A model generated the notes under the pieces. It did no database searches, was not told the origin of the DNA, and was given only the letters and a program-made list of their open reading frames with translations. Position numbers and translations under genes: made by a program. A DNA stretch of 64,000 nucleotides from Caldisericum exile_A (GTDB lineage Bacteria; Caldisericota; Caldisericia; Caldisericales; Caldisericaceae), in contig NZ_JBLOBF010000004.1 in the NCBI RefSeq assembly GCF_047785965.1, forward strand, positions 52,852 through 116,851. The letters run 5' to 3'. Shown here piece by piece: positions 8,286 to 17,745 of this stretch. Position 1 is the stretch's first letter. Each line of letters opens with the position of its first letter.

Positions 8286-9064
8286 TAGATAAGTACAACT
8301 TTAAGGCATCAAAAAGATTAGGGCAGAATTTTCTTGTTTCTTCATCTGCCCTTAATTTTATTGTGGAAGCAATTAATCCCTCAAAAGATGAGTCTTATAT
8401 AGAGATAGGTCCTGGTTTTGCATTTTTAACAAGAAATATTGCTCAATTTTCTAAACACATCTATGCAATAGAGTTGGATAAGAGATTTGTCCAATTTTAC
8501 GAAGAAAATCCAATTCCAAATGTCTCTTTTATTTTGGCCGATGCACTTACCGTAGATTTTAACCAGTTTGATGCAAGTGAAATTTACGGAAATATTCCTT
8601 ACTACATTACATCCGAGCTTATCATGAAAGTTGCAAAATCTAAACTTAGTCGAGCAGTGTTCCTTGTTCAGGATGAATTTGCAAAAAGATTAGTTTCAAA
8701 TATAAAAACAAAAGATTATGGCTCAATAACTGTATTTGCAAAGTTTTTCTTTGAGGTAAAATTCCATAAGCGTTTCCCTCCGAATTTTTTTATTCCAAGG
8801 CCTGATGTGTATTCTTCTCTTATTGAGTTAAAAAGAATAAGAGAATTTAGAGAGACTTATCAAGGATTTTTGCAATTTGTTCACAAGGCGTTTAATCGTC
8901 GAAGAAAGAAACTTTTAACAACCTTAAGTGAGTTTTATAACTTTGATTTTTCAAAAATTTTTAAAGACCTTGGTTTAAATGAAAATGTCCGCCCAGAAGA
9001 TGTTAGCGCAGATGAATTTTTTGCAATTTATTCTCTATTTGAGAAATTAAATACAGAACCTTGA
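8255..9064 (+). CDS. rsmA: 16S rRNA (A1518/A1519-N6)-dimethyltransferase
   Basis: RsmA (KsgA) dimethylates two adjacent adenines in helix 45 of 16S rRNA during small-subunit assembly. Signatures are KRLGQNFLVSSSALNFIV, the SAM motif YIEIGPGFAFLTRNIA, NIPYYITSELI (the NLPY-type catalytic motif), FLVQDEFAKRL, and PPNFFIPRPDVYSSLIEL. The C-terminal AFNRRRKKLLTTL is typical. The 269-residue length is normal. Its ATG lies inside the upstream gene (31-bp overlap). NIPY replaces the more common NLPY, a common conservative change. Confidence 0.95.
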   Translation: MEISREVKLLIDKYNFKASKRLGQNFLVSSSALNFIVEAINPSKDESYIEIGPGFAFLTRNIAQFSKHIYAIELDKRFVQFYEENPIPNVSFILADALTVDFNQFDASEIYGNIPYYITSELIMKVAKSKLSRAVFLVQDEFAKRLVSNIKTKDYGSITVFAKFFFEVKFHKRFPPNFFIPRPDVYSSLIELKRIREFRETYQGFLQFVHKAFNRRRKKLLTTLSEFYNFDFSKIFKDLGLNENVRPEDVSADEFFAIYSLFEKLNTEP

Positions 9065-9147
9065 ATAAGTAATTTCTAATTTTCCATGATTTGTATTATA
9101 ATTTCTTGACATGGAAGTATATTAATTACACTTCAAGGAGGTAGAAT

Positions 9148-9534
9148 ATGGCTTATAAAGTCGTGGAAGGTCTTTACTATTCAAAAAACGATGAGTGGGT
9201 TAAGGTAGAAGGGGATATTGCCGTTGTTGGTATCACCGATTATGCGCAAGATAAGTTGGGTGATGTTGTGTATGTAGGTGAAGTAACATTAGGGAAAAAG
9301 GTAAAGAAGGAAGATACTGTTACTACGGTTGAATCTGTAAAGGCTGCTTCTGACATTTATGCACCAATCTCTGGGGAAATTGTTGAAGTTAATAAAGCGG
9401 TTATCTCTGATCCATCGCTTCTTAATAAAGATCCGTACGGTGAAGGATGGCTTTTTAAGATCAAAATGGAAAATCCAGAAGAGTTAAAAGAGTTAATGGA
9501 TGCAAAAGCATACGAAGAGTACAGAAGAGAATAG
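9148..9534 (+). CDS. gcvH: Glycine cleavage system H protein
   Basis: GcvH carries the aminomethyl group on a lipoyl-lysine between the P, T and L proteins. It has 128 residues, with LGDVVYVGEVTLGKKV and the lipoylation site ESVKA, Lys65. The C-terminal KIKMENPEELKELMDAKAYEEY is typical. The start has AAGGAGGT 6 bp upstream. A TATAAT at 9097-9102 is the best -10 candidate, with only a weak -35 (TTCTAA, 17 bp away). It heads a run of 13 same-strand genes. Confidence 0.96.
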   Translation: MAYKVVEGLYYSKNDEWVKVEGDIAVVGITDYAQDKLGDVVYVGEVTLGKKVKKEDTVTTVESVKAASDIYAPISGEIVEVNKAVISDPSLLNKDPYGEGWLFKIKMENPEELKELMDAKAYEEYRRE

Positions 9535-9537
9535 CCT

Positions 9538-10872
9538 ATGAGGTACATTCCTAACACTAAGGAACAACTTGAGGAAATGCTAAAAGAAATTGGCGTTTCC
9601 TCATTTGAGGAACTTATTAGTGATATTCCAAAAGATTTAAGATTCAAGGGTGATTTAAAAATAAAAGGTCCTCTTTCTGAAGACGAACTAATAGCTTACA
9701 TCAGAGGGATAGAGAGAGAAAATGTTGATTTTGCATCCTTAAAGCCTCTTGTAGGGGCAGGTTCTTATAAGCACTTTGTGCCTTCTGTTATTAAGACAAT
9801 CCTTGCACGAGAAGAATTTTATACTGCATATACTCCATATCAACCTGAACTTGCGCAGGGTACGCTTCAAACTATGTTTGAAGTTCAAACACACCTATCA
9901 AGACTTACTGGTTTTGATGCTGTTGTTCCTTCTATATATGATGGCGCATCTGCAACTGCCGAAGCAGTTTTAATGGCAATGAGACTTACAGGAAAGAATA
10001 GGATTGTTGTTTCTAAATTGCTTCATCCACAATATATGGAAACAATAAAGACATATGTTGCACCCCACAAAACTGAAATTGTTGAAATTCCATACAAGGA
10101 TAATCTAACTGATGTTAATGTTGTTAAAGATCTCTTAAATAAAGAAACCGCTGTTATTGTAGTTCAAAATCCAAACTTTTTTGGTGGTATTGAAGATGTC
10201 GAAGCGTTTTCAAAATTAGCACATGAGTTTGGCGCGCTCTCTCTACAGGTTGTTGTGGAAAGTTTAAGTCTTGCTCTCCTTAAATCACCAAAGGATTTAG
10301 GTGTTGATATTGTCTCTGGTGAAGCGCAGTCTTTTGGTATTGACCTTAATTTTGGTGGTCCTTATAACGGTTACCTTGCAACCAAAATGGATTTTATTAG
10401 ACAGCTACCAGGAAGAATTGCAGGGGAGACAGTTGATAGAAATGGGAAACGTGCCTTTGTTATGACATTACGCTCAAGAGAACAAGATATAAAGCGTGAA
10501 AAGGCAACGTCGAATCTCTGTACGAGCCATAACTTAAATCTCTATGCAATTGATGCATATCTTTCTCTCTTTGGAAAAGAAGGTCTTTATAATTTGGCAA
10601 CATATAACATAAAAGCCTCTCATTATTTAAGATCAAGACTTCTACAAACAGGACACTTTAAGGGTATTGATTATCCTTTCTTTAATGAATTTGTAGTTGA
10701 AACTGACCTTGAAGAACTTGAAATAAAAGAAAGATTGAAAAAAATTAGCGTAATTCCACCGCTTAAACTAAGCATTTTCTTTACTGGGCTTGTGAATTCA
10801 TATCTTTTTGCTGTAACTGAAATCTTTAGCAAGGATGACCTTGATAGAATTGTAGAAACCTTAGGAAGGTGA
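9538..10872 (+). CDS. gcvPA: Glycine dehydrogenase (decarboxylating) subunit 1
   Basis: This is the N-terminal half of the PLP-dependent P protein, split in two as in Bacillus and most anaerobes. It has FVPSVIKTILAREEFYTAYTPYQPE, ASATAEAVLMAMR, QNPNFFG and RIAGETVDRNGKRAFVMTLRSREQDI. It lacks the PLP lysine, as expected for this subunit. Its 444 residues are the usual length. It starts 3 bp after gcvH without a strong separate ribosome site and is followed 4 bp later by gcvPB. Confidence 0.96.
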   Translation: MRYIPNTKEQLEEMLKEIGVSSFEELISDIPKDLRFKGDLKIKGPLSEDELIAYIRGIERENVDFASLKPLVGAGSYKHFVPSVIKTILAREEFYTAYTPYQPELAQGTLQTMFEVQTHLSRLTGFDAVVPSIYDGASATAEAVLMAMRLTGKNRIVVSKLLHPQYMETIKTYVAPHKTEIVEIPYKDNLTDVNVVKDLLNKETAVIVVQNPNFFGGIEDVEAFSKLAHEFGALSLQVVVESLSLALLKSPKDLGVDIVSGEAQSFGIDLNFGGPYNGYLATKMDFIRQLPGRIAGETVDRNGKRAFVMTLRSREQDIKREKATSNLCTSHNLNLYAIDAYLSLFGKEGLYNLATYNIKASHYLRSRLLQTGHFKGIDYPFFNEFVVETDLEELEIKERLKKISVIPPLKLSIFFTGLVNSYLFAVTEIFSKDDLDRIVETLGR

Positions 10873-10876
10873 TACT

Positions 10877-12322
10877 ATGAAACTCATATATGAAAAAAGC
10901 GTTAAAGGACGTGTTGGTTATTCGATAAAGAAAGACGAGTTTGATTATGCTGTAGAGGATTTAATTCCAGAATATGCACTATCAAAGGCTAAAAAGGAAC
11001 TCCCTGAGGTTTCAGAAGTTGATGTTGTAAGACACTTTACAAAACTTTCGAAGTTGAATTACGGAGTTGACGATGGTTTTTATCCTTTGGGAAGTTGTAC
11101 AATGAAGTACAATCCGAAGGTAAATGAATATCTTGCAAGTCTCAATAATTTTACGCAGGCTCATCCATTTTCTCCGCTTGAATTTGTTCAAGGTAACTTG
11201 AGGCTCATGTATGAACTTGAAGAGGCACTCAAGGAAATAACAGGTATGGATAGATTCACTCTTATGCCATCTGCAGGTGCTCATGGTGAACTTGTTGGTG
11301 TTCTTATCATGCGAAAGTATTTTGAAGATCAAGGCAAATCTCGAAGCAAAATGCTTGTCCCTGATTCTGCTCATGGCACAAACCCTGCTTCTTCTGCAAT
11401 GGCTGGGTTTAAGGTTGTTGAGGTGAAGTCAAATGAAGTTGGAAATATTGATCTTGATGACCTTAAGGCTAAGATGGATGAAGATACTGCAGGTTTAATG
11501 CTTACTAACCCAAATACTGTTGGACTTTTTGAAAGACAAATTCAAGAAATTGCAGAGGTTGTTCATTCACAAGGTGGTCTTCTTTACTACGATGGTGCAA
11601 ATCTCAATGCACTTTTGGGGATTGTTCGTCCTGGAGATGCAGGTTTTGATATAGTGCATCTTAACCTTCATAAAACCTTCTCAACTCCTCATGGTTCTGG
11701 AGGTCCTGGCTCTGGTGCTGTAGGTGTTAAAAAGAATCTTGCTGAATTTCTACCATCACCTTTGGTTTGTAATTGTGGAAAATACTTTGGGCTTGAGGAA
11801 CCTCGTAAATCTATTGGCAGAGTAAAAGCCTTCTTTGGCAATTTTACGGTGCTTGTAAAGGCATATGCGTGGATTCTCTCAATGGGTAATGATGGCTTAA
11901 AAATGGTTTCAGAAACTTCTGTTATTAATGCAAATTATGTCCTTGCAAAACTCAAAAAGTATTATAGGCCTGCCTACGACAGATTCTGCATGCATGAGTG
12001 TGTCCTTACGGGAAGAGACTATAAAGAATACGGAGTTAAGACACTTGATATTGCAAAGAGGCTTATTGATTATGGCTTCCATCCCCCAACAATTTACTTC
12101 CCGCATTTCGAACCCTATGCTCAAGAAACAATCATGGTCGAGCCAACCGAATCTGAAGGAAAAGAGACAATTGACGAATTTATTGATGCAATGATAAAGA
12201 TTTCTAATGAAGCTAAAACAAATCCAGAACTTCTTAAGGAAGCGCCTCATATAACTTATGTTTCAAGACCTGATGAGGTGAAAGCAAACAGAGAACCAAT
12301 TTTAGTGTATAAAGAAAAATGA
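10877..12322 (+). CDS. gcvPB: Glycine dehydrogenase (decarboxylating) subunit 2
   Basis: This is the PLP-bearing half of glycine decarboxylase, which releases CO2 and passes the methylamine to GcvH. The 481-residue protein contains GFYPLGSCTMKYNPK, SAHGTNPASSAMAG and the PLP site LNLHKTFSTPHGSGGPGSGA with Lys266. ATG 10877 has AGGAAGGTGAT upstream. It overlaps argS by 4 bp. Neither gcvT nor lpd follows, so the T and L proteins must be elsewhere. Confidence 0.96.
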   Translation: MKLIYEKSVKGRVGYSIKKDEFDYAVEDLIPEYALSKAKKELPEVSEVDVVRHFTKLSKLNYGVDDGFYPLGSCTMKYNPKVNEYLASLNNFTQAHPFSPLEFVQGNLRLMYELEEALKEITGMDRFTLMPSAGAHGELVGVLIMRKYFEDQGKSRSKMLVPDSAHGTNPASSAMAGFKVVEVKSNEVGNIDLDDLKAKMDEDTAGLMLTNPNTVGLFERQIQEIAEVVHSQGGLLYYDGANLNALLGIVRPGDAGFDIVHLNLHKTFSTPHGSGGPGSGAVGVKKNLAEFLPSPLVCNCGKYFGLEEPRKSIGRVKAFFGNFTVLVKAYAWILSMGNDGLKMVSETSVINANYVLAKLKKYYRPAYDRFCMHECVLTGRDYKEYGVKTLDIAKRLIDYGFHPPTIYFPHFEPYAQETIMVEPTESEGKETIDEFIDAMIKISNEAKTNPELLKEAPHITYVSRPDEVKANREPILVYKEK

Positions 12323-14058
12323 ACATATATAAACTACAAAATGAAATTTCAGTGGCTCTCTCCGAGCCTCTGAAATATGTTGATTACGATAAAAACTTTA
12401 AGTTGCTTATTGCACCTGAAAATTTTGGTGACTTTTCACTGAACATATCCTTCAAGTTAGCAAAGGCATTAAAAAAGTCGCCGAAAGACATTTCAGATGA
12501 GCTTATAAAATACCTTAATCTTCCATATTTTGAAAACCTTTCAAATGATGGTGGCTATATAAACATAAAACTTGGAAATACATTTTACAAAGAATTCCTT
12601 AAAGAACTTTTAGATAAAAAAAGCAAATATTTCATAAAAGAACCTTTAGATAAAAAAATTCAGGTTGAATTCGTTTCCGCAAATCCCACAGGTCCACTTC
12701 ATGTAGGAAACGGTCGTGGTGCTGTAATAGGTGATGTTGTTTCGAATGTTTTAAAGAGTCGTGGTTATGAAGTTGAAAAAGAATATTATGTAAATGATGC
12801 GGGAAACAAAATGGATCTGTTTGCACAATCTATCCGATACTGGTATCTTAAAAATTTTGGAAAAGAATTAGAGTTTCCCGAAGAAGGTTATGCAGGCGAC
12901 TACATCAAGCGAATTGCCGATGTGCTTACAGAAATTTTCAAAGATAGATTTTTGCATTATGATTACAAGAAGCAAATTGAGGTTTTTAAAATTCTTGGCG
13001 AGTATATCCTTCTTGGAGATGCCAATTCTAATATTGAAGAACTTAAAACTCTTAGGAAAAATTTAAAATTTGACTTTCCAAGTATTTTAGAATCATTAAG
13101 GCTATTTGGTGTTTATTACGATAATGTTTTCTTTGAATCTTCACTTTATGAAGGGAAACTCGTAAAAGTAGAAGAAGATTTAGAAATTCCTGAGCGTCTT
13201 TCTCAAGTACTCTCTGTGTTAAAGGAAAGAAATCTTCTTTACAAGAAGGATGGTGCTTGGTGGTTTAAGGCGACTCAGTTTAAAGATGACAAGGATAGAG
13301 TTCTTGTAAAGGCAACGGGTGAGCCAACATATACCTTGACAGATATTGCATACCATGTTGATAAATTTAAACGTGGACACTCAAAAGCAATTGATGTTTG
13401 GGGTGCAGACCACTTTGGGCATGTTATTACGATGAAAGCACTTCTTGAAGGTGTTGGTATTGGCGGTGATTTTCTCGATGTAATCCTGTATCAAATCGTT
13501 CATTTCTTTGAAAATGGTGTTGAAGTAATGATGTCAAAGCATACAGGAAAATTTTACCCATTAAGCGATCTTATTGAAAAAGTTGGGAAAGATGCAGCAA
13601 GATTCTTTTTCCTTATGAAAAGTGCGGATACCCATCTTAATTTTGACATTGATCTTGCACTTAAACAATCGTTTGATAACCCTGTATTCTATGTACAGTA
13701 TACCTATGCAAGGTTACACAATATCGTAGAAGAGGCAAAAAAAAGGGGTGTTGAGTTTTTGGATTTTGACTCTGCATTTAACGAACCTATAGATCCAGTT
13801 GAAAGAAGAATCTTTAATAGTATTTTCTATCTAAATTCAATACTTGATGATATTTCTTTAGATTACGCTGTTCATAGAATTCCCACTTTTACATTGGATA
13901 TTGCAAGGGACATAAATTTCTTTTATCAAAATTACAGAGTTTTAGGTGAGGAAAACCCAAAAGTGAGGACAAAGCGTTTCATTTTAGTTAAGGCTTCTTT
14001 GATTGTTTTGGGCTTTCTTTTTGACCTAATGGGAATTGAGAAGAAAGAGCATATGTGA
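12319..14058 (+). CDS. argS: Arginine--tRNA ligase
   Basis: This class I synthetase charges tRNA-Arg. It has EFVSANPTGPLHVGNGRGA with the HIGH-equivalent HVGN at residues 128-131, DVWGADHFGHV, and a KMSKS-equivalent VMMSKHTGKFYPL. A short N-terminal tRNA-binding add-1 domain (residues 1-110) and a C-terminal anticodon domain with YVQYTYARLHNIV are present. The 579-residue length fits. The N-terminal domain starts SVALSEPLKYVDYDK, somewhat shortened. It overlaps gcvPB by 4 bp (ATGA). Confidence 0.94.
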   Translation: MNIYKLQNEISVALSEPLKYVDYDKNFKLLIAPENFGDFSLNISFKLAKALKKSPKDISDELIKYLNLPYFENLSNDGGYINIKLGNTFYKEFLKELLDKKSKYFIKEPLDKKIQVEFVSANPTGPLHVGNGRGAVIGDVVSNVLKSRGYEVEKEYYVNDAGNKMDLFAQSIRYWYLKNFGKELEFPEEGYAGDYIKRIADVLTEIFKDRFLHYDYKKQIEVFKILGEYILLGDANSNIEELKTLRKNLKFDFPSILESLRLFGVYYDNVFFESSLYEGKLVKVEEDLEIPERLSQVLSVLKERNLLYKKDGAWWFKATQFKDDKDRVLVKATGEPTYTLTDIAYHVDKFKRGHSKAIDVWGADHFGHVITMKALLEGVGIGGDFLDVILYQIVHFFENGVEVMMSKHTGKFYPLSDLIEKVGKDAARFFFLMKSADTHLNFDIDLALKQSFDNPVFYVQYTYARLHNIVEEAKKRGVEFLDFDSAFNEPIDPVERRIFNSIFYLNSILDDISLDYAVHRIPTFTLDIARDINFFYQNYRVLGEENPKVRTKRFILVKASLIVLGFLFDLMGIEKKEHM

Positions 14059-14973
14059 ATGAAAGTTGCATCAATTGTTATTACTTACAATAGAAAAGAG
14101 CTTTTAAAAGAGTGTATTGAGTCAATTTTAGATGGTAAAATTGTCCCAGAAATAATTGTGGTTGATAACGCATCAACTGATGGGACTCAAGATTTAGTTC
14201 AAAGATATCCAGTTAAATATTTAAGACTTGATAAAAACTTAGGTCCCGCAGGTGGTGCCGAAACAGGACAGAGGTATGCTTATAAAAATGGATACGATTT
14301 TGTATGGATGCTTGATGATGATGTTATTGTTTCAAAGGATGCACTTTCAATGCTAATTGAATTTTACGATAAGTTACACATAGAATTTCAAAAGCTAATT
14401 TTAAGCTCAGTAACTTATGGCGATAGAGAGTTTTCAAAGCCATTTTACAATTTATTGCGCTACAACAACACTACAGGTATTACACAGAAAATAAGCGATA
14501 GAGAATTCCTCAAGGATTATTTTGAGTATGATATTGCGCCGATGAATGGGTTATTCCTTCCAAGATTTGTATTTGAATCTGTTGGTTTTTTTGATGGCAG
14601 ATTGTGGGGTTGGTATGATGATACAGAATTTGTTTTAAGAGCAAGGAACGCTGGTTTTAGAGGCTTTGCTATTTCTAAAAGCAAGATTTACCATCCTATA
14701 GAATTTCGAAAACAGGTTAAAATGTTTGGAAAAACTTTTACATTGCTATCCAGCAGACCTTATAGAATGTATCTTGGCACAAGAAATAATATCGTTGTTC
14801 AGAAAAAGTTCCTCAAACCTGTTAATTTTTATCTGTTATTTCTCCCCTTGTTTATTTTTAAAAGATTTTTATCAATTATTTTCTTTTATGATGACAAAAA
14901 AGAATTTCTTAAACACTTTTTCCGTGGTATAATTGACGGATTGAAAGAGCGATTGGAGGTGCAAAGTGTATAA
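14059..14973 (+). CDS. Family 2 glycosyltransferase
   Basis: The GT-A fold enzyme starts VASIVITYNRKELLKECIESI, with VVDNASTDGTQDLV, NLGPAGGAETGQRYAY and the metal-binding WMLDDDVIV. A second motif, GWYDDTEFVLRARNAGFRG, fits the acceptor-side acid. The NLGPAGG and MLDDD pattern is shared with rhamnosyl- and galactofuranosyl-transferases, but the sugar cannot be assigned. There is no membrane segment except a weak hydrophobic stretch near residue 255. It directly abuts argS and starts the surface-polymer section. Confidence 0.88.
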   Translation: MKVASIVITYNRKELLKECIESILDGKIVPEIIVVDNASTDGTQDLVQRYPVKYLRLDKNLGPAGGAETGQRYAYKNGYDFVWMLDDDVIVSKDALSMLIEFYDKLHIEFQKLILSSVTYGDREFSKPFYNLLRYNNTTGITQKISDREFLKDYFEYDIAPMNGLFLPRFVFESVGFFDGRLWGWYDDTEFVLRARNAGFRGFAISKSKIYHPIEFRKQVKMFGKTFTLLSSRPYRMYLGTRNNIVVQKKFLKPVNFYLLFLPLFIFKRFLSIIFFYDDKKEFLKHFFRGIIDGLKERLEVQSV

Positions 14974-15427
14974 AAAATTTTTAGTATCAATTGTTTTGGT
15001 TATTTTTGTGCTTGCAATTCTTCTGGGATTGTACAAGATATTAAATCCTAAAAATAAAGAAATTTTGGCGCAGGGAAACTATATTGAGGCAACATTCCTT
15101 GCGGAAGCAATTAGACCTGAAACAGCAGAGATGATTAAAGTTGGAGACACTCTTTATGACTCCCAAGGGAAAAAATGCTTTAAGGTTACAGATGTAAAAG
15201 TTGTTCCAAGCGAGGCAAAATATGTTTACTACGATCAGAATCTTCTTTATGTTGAAAATACTTCAAAGCTAAAAGATGTTTATATTACAGCAAAGTCTTT
15301 GGACAAAAAATATGCGTGGGCATATCCTTATGGAAAAGATCTCATTATGGCAGGAGCCCATCTTGCACTTTATGGAGAAAACTGGAAGCTTTGGGTTACC
15401 GTGCTAACTGTTAAAGATGTAAAATAG
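14966..15427 (+). CDS. DUF4330-like membrane-anchored protein
   Basis: The 153-residue protein has one N-terminal membrane segment (FLVSIVLVIFVLAILLGLY) and an exported beta-rich domain with IKVGDTLYDSQGKKCFKVTDVKVVPSEA and a later WKLWVTVLTVKDV. The architecture and the GD-hy-D-G pattern resemble DUF4330 proteins found in polysaccharide clusters; the family name is my judgement from pattern only. The start is GTG 14966 with TTGGAGGTG, overlapping the glycosyltransferase by 8 bp. Confidence 0.65.
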   Translation: MYKKFLVSIVLVIFVLAILLGLYKILNPKNKEILAQGNYIEATFLAEAIRPETAEMIKVGDTLYDSQGKKCFKVTDVKVVPSEAKYVYYDQNLLYVENTSKLKDVYITAKSLDKKYAWAYPYGKDLIMAGAHLALYGENWKLWVTVLTVKDVK

Positions 15428-15428
15428 T

Positions 15429-16631
15429 ATGGAAAAGGTAAACTCTCTTTTAAGGAAGACATTTCTCTTCCTTATTGCGTTCTATCCTTGGATAAATTAT
15501 GTTTTTAAAAAAGTTCCTAAACTTGGAAGTTTTTGGGATGACCTTTTGATTTTAACGTTCTTTTTGTTTTCAGTTTTTGTAGGTTATAAGAGGATTAAAG
15601 ATCTTGTAATTCTACCAAGTGTATTATTTGCGATTCTTTTTGCAAGTGTATCTATTTTAGGTTTTGTATTTAATAATTACCTTTTCCTTGCATTTCAACA
15701 CCAGTTTAGACTTTTGCTTGAGCCATTTTTTGTCTTTATTGCAGTATTTCTCATTAATCCAAACAAAGATGAAATACATTTTTACCTTAAATCTCTTGTT
15801 TTTTCATCAGTTTTGCTTGGTCTTCATGGCATATATCAATATGTAAAGAAAGTGCCAACTCCTGCACAGTGGGTTGATAAAGATCTTGAAGGAACATCTA
15901 TTTATACAAGGGCTTTTTCTGTTGTAGGATCACCTAACGTCCTTGCAGGTTACCTTGAATTGGGTCTTCCTGTTGCTTTTTACTATGTGTTTGAACATAA
16001 AGATTATATAAAGAAAGCGTTATATTTAGTTGCATCTTTTTCAATTTTAGGCGGGTTGCTTTTGACATTTTCACGCGGTGGTTGGCTTGGTGCCTTTGGC
16101 TCACTTTTCACAGCGTTTGCAACATTTTCTCCTATAATTGCAATAAGCCTCGTTTTTTTGGGATTTTTTGCGATTTACATTATTCCTGTTTTGAGGCTTA
16201 GAATCATTTCTCTTGTTGACCCAAGTTATATTCAGAAGAGTCTTTATTCAGGTGGGCGTCTTTTTAGATGGAAGTATGGGCTTGTAAATGGATTTGAACG
16301 CCCTCTTTTTGGTTCAGGTCTTGGTACCTTCGGAAGTTCTGCAGGACAGAAGTACGGCTATTTTTCATATACCTCAATGGACAGCGTTTATGTGAATGTA
16401 TTTGCTGAAACTGGTTTTTTAGGTATTATATCTTTTGTTCTCTTTATATCTTATGGTTTTGCAAACTTTGTATATAAGTTTTTCTCAGAGAAAAAACTCA
16501 TTTATCTTTTTCTTGGAACTTCGATTCTTGCGATTTTAATTCATATATTTGTAGAAAACCTATTTGATGTATGGGGAATTACCCTCAATTTTTGGGTTAT
16601 TTCTGCGCTTTCTGAGGTTTTGAATGACTAA
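15429..16631 (+). CDS. O-antigen ligase/polymerase family membrane protein
   Basis: The 400-residue protein has about ten hydrophobic segments. A central loop carries SVVGSPNVLAGYLELGLPV, followed by LLTFSRGGWLGAFGS and a large extracytoplasmic loop with GSGLGTFGSSAGQKYGY and DSVYVNVFAETGFLGII. This is the Wzy_C / O-antigen ligase pattern (PF04932-type). It may polymerise or ligate a surface glycan. It sits between glycosyltransferases and before the MurJ gene, in an overlapping run. Confidence 0.88.
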   Translation: MEKVNSLLRKTFLFLIAFYPWINYVFKKVPKLGSFWDDLLILTFFLFSVFVGYKRIKDLVILPSVLFAILFASVSILGFVFNNYLFLAFQHQFRLLLEPFFVFIAVFLINPNKDEIHFYLKSLVFSSVLLGLHGIYQYVKKVPTPAQWVDKDLEGTSIYTRAFSVVGSPNVLAGYLELGLPVAFYYVFEHKDYIKKALYLVASFSILGGLLLTFSRGGWLGAFGSLFTAFATFSPIIAISLVFLGFFAIYIIPVLRLRIISLVDPSYIQKSLYSGGRLFRWKYGLVNGFERPLFGSGLGTFGSSAGQKYGYFSYTSMDSVYVNVFAETGFLGIISFVLFISYGFANFVYKFFSEKKLIYLFLGTSILAILIHIFVENLFDVWGITLNFWVISALSEVLND

Positions 16632-17733
16632 GGATGTGCTTTTTTTATCTTCAAATAGGTATGGTGATTTTCCTTCAAGGAAAACAAGATTTTCGAAATA
16701 TCTAAGCGAAAATGGCTTTAGAGTAGTTTATGTGGATTCACCACACACATATCTTGCATATCTAAAGAAAGATTTTAAGGTTGAAAAAATTAGGCTTGAA
16801 AAGGTTTCAGAGAATTTTTATGTATTAAGAACTTTTCCGATTCTTCCTTTTTTTAAAAAATACCCACTTTTTAATAAACTCGATGAGGAAATTTATTTTA
16901 GGATTATAACATCCTATCTAAACGAAATATCTTTTAAGCCGAACTTGGTTTTTACTTATATCCCCTTTTTTCCACAGGCTTTGAAACGTTTTGGCGCAAA
17001 GGTTATTTATGACTGCGTTGATGATCATGCAAGTTTTGGGGGACTAATTAATCCACAATTTGTAAATGAACTTGAAAGAAGAACAGTTAAAATTTCAGAT
17101 GTGGTAATTACAACAGGGAATTCGCTGTTAAAAGAAAAACTTACAGCATTTGGAAAAGCGCCTATTCAAATTCCAAATGGTGTGGATTATGCACTTTTTT
17201 CGAAGTGGCTCGAAATAAAAGATGCATTAAAAATTAAAAAACAAATAGTTTATGTTGGAGCAATTTCGAGTTGGTTTGACCTTGAATTGATTAAATTTCT
17301 TTCGGAACATCTTTCTGATTTTGAAATATTGCTCATTGGCTTTACATCAGTTGATATATCTGCTCTTCTTACAGGGAAAAATATAAAGTTCCTGGGGAAA
17401 TTGACACAGGAGAGCTTTGCTCCAATCTTATGGGAATCATCTGTTGCTATCATTCCATTTAAGCTAAACGATTTAACAAAAAAGATTGACCCACTTAAAG
17501 CTTATGAATATCTTGCTTCTGGTCTTCCAGTTGTTTCGACTCCTGTTGGAAATGTTAGTAGCCTTCCAATTTATGTGGCACAAACAAAAGAAGAATTTTT
17601 GCGCAAAGTAGAACTTGCAATTTCTGAAGATTCGATTGAAAAACGTGTAAAACGAGCGATCTATGCGAAAGAGTTTTCTTGGGAAAATCGAAATAGACAG
17701 ATTTTGGATATTGTTGAGGAATTGATTCATTGA
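16624..17733 (+). CDS. Glycosyltransferase, GT-B fold (family 1/4 type)
   Basis: The 369-residue protein has an N-terminal Rossmann half (KDVLFLSSNRYGDFPSRKTRF) and a C-terminal half with IVYVGAIS, IKFLGKL, AIIPFKLND and the donor-binding KAYEYLASGLPVVSTPVG. The GT-B layout and the KxxEYLASGxPVV motif are shared by GT4 enzymes such as the TuaH type. Donor and acceptor are unknown. The ATG overlaps the upstream polymerase gene by 8 bp. Confidence 0.86.
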   Translation: MTKDVLFLSSNRYGDFPSRKTRFSKYLSENGFRVVYVDSPHTYLAYLKKDFKVEKIRLEKVSENFYVLRTFPILPFFKKYPLFNKLDEEIYFRIITSYLNEISFKPNLVFTYIPFFPQALKRFGAKVIYDCVDDHASFGGLINPQFVNELERRTVKISDVVITTGNSLLKEKLTAFGKAPIQIPNGVDYALFSKWLEIKDALKIKKQIVYVGAISSWFDLELIKFLSEHLSDFEILLIGFTSVDISALLTGKNIKFLGKLTQESFAPILWESSVAIIPFKLNDLTKKIDPLKAYEYLASGLPVVSTPVGNVSSLPIYVAQTKEEFLRKVELAISEDSIEKRVKRAIYAKEFSWENRNRQILDIVEELIH

Positions 17734-17745
17734 GGATTCTAAAAA

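Noticed and set aside
9091..9135. TTGACA at 9106-9111 as the gcv -35 box
   Set aside because: No reasonable -10 box lies 15 to 19 bp downstream; TATAAT just upstream of it seems more likely to be the -10 box.
11012..12250. Several 80- to 120-codon frames on the minus strand inside gcvPB
   Set aside because: They lie opposite a well-supported gene and have no start signals or family motifs. They are shadow frames.
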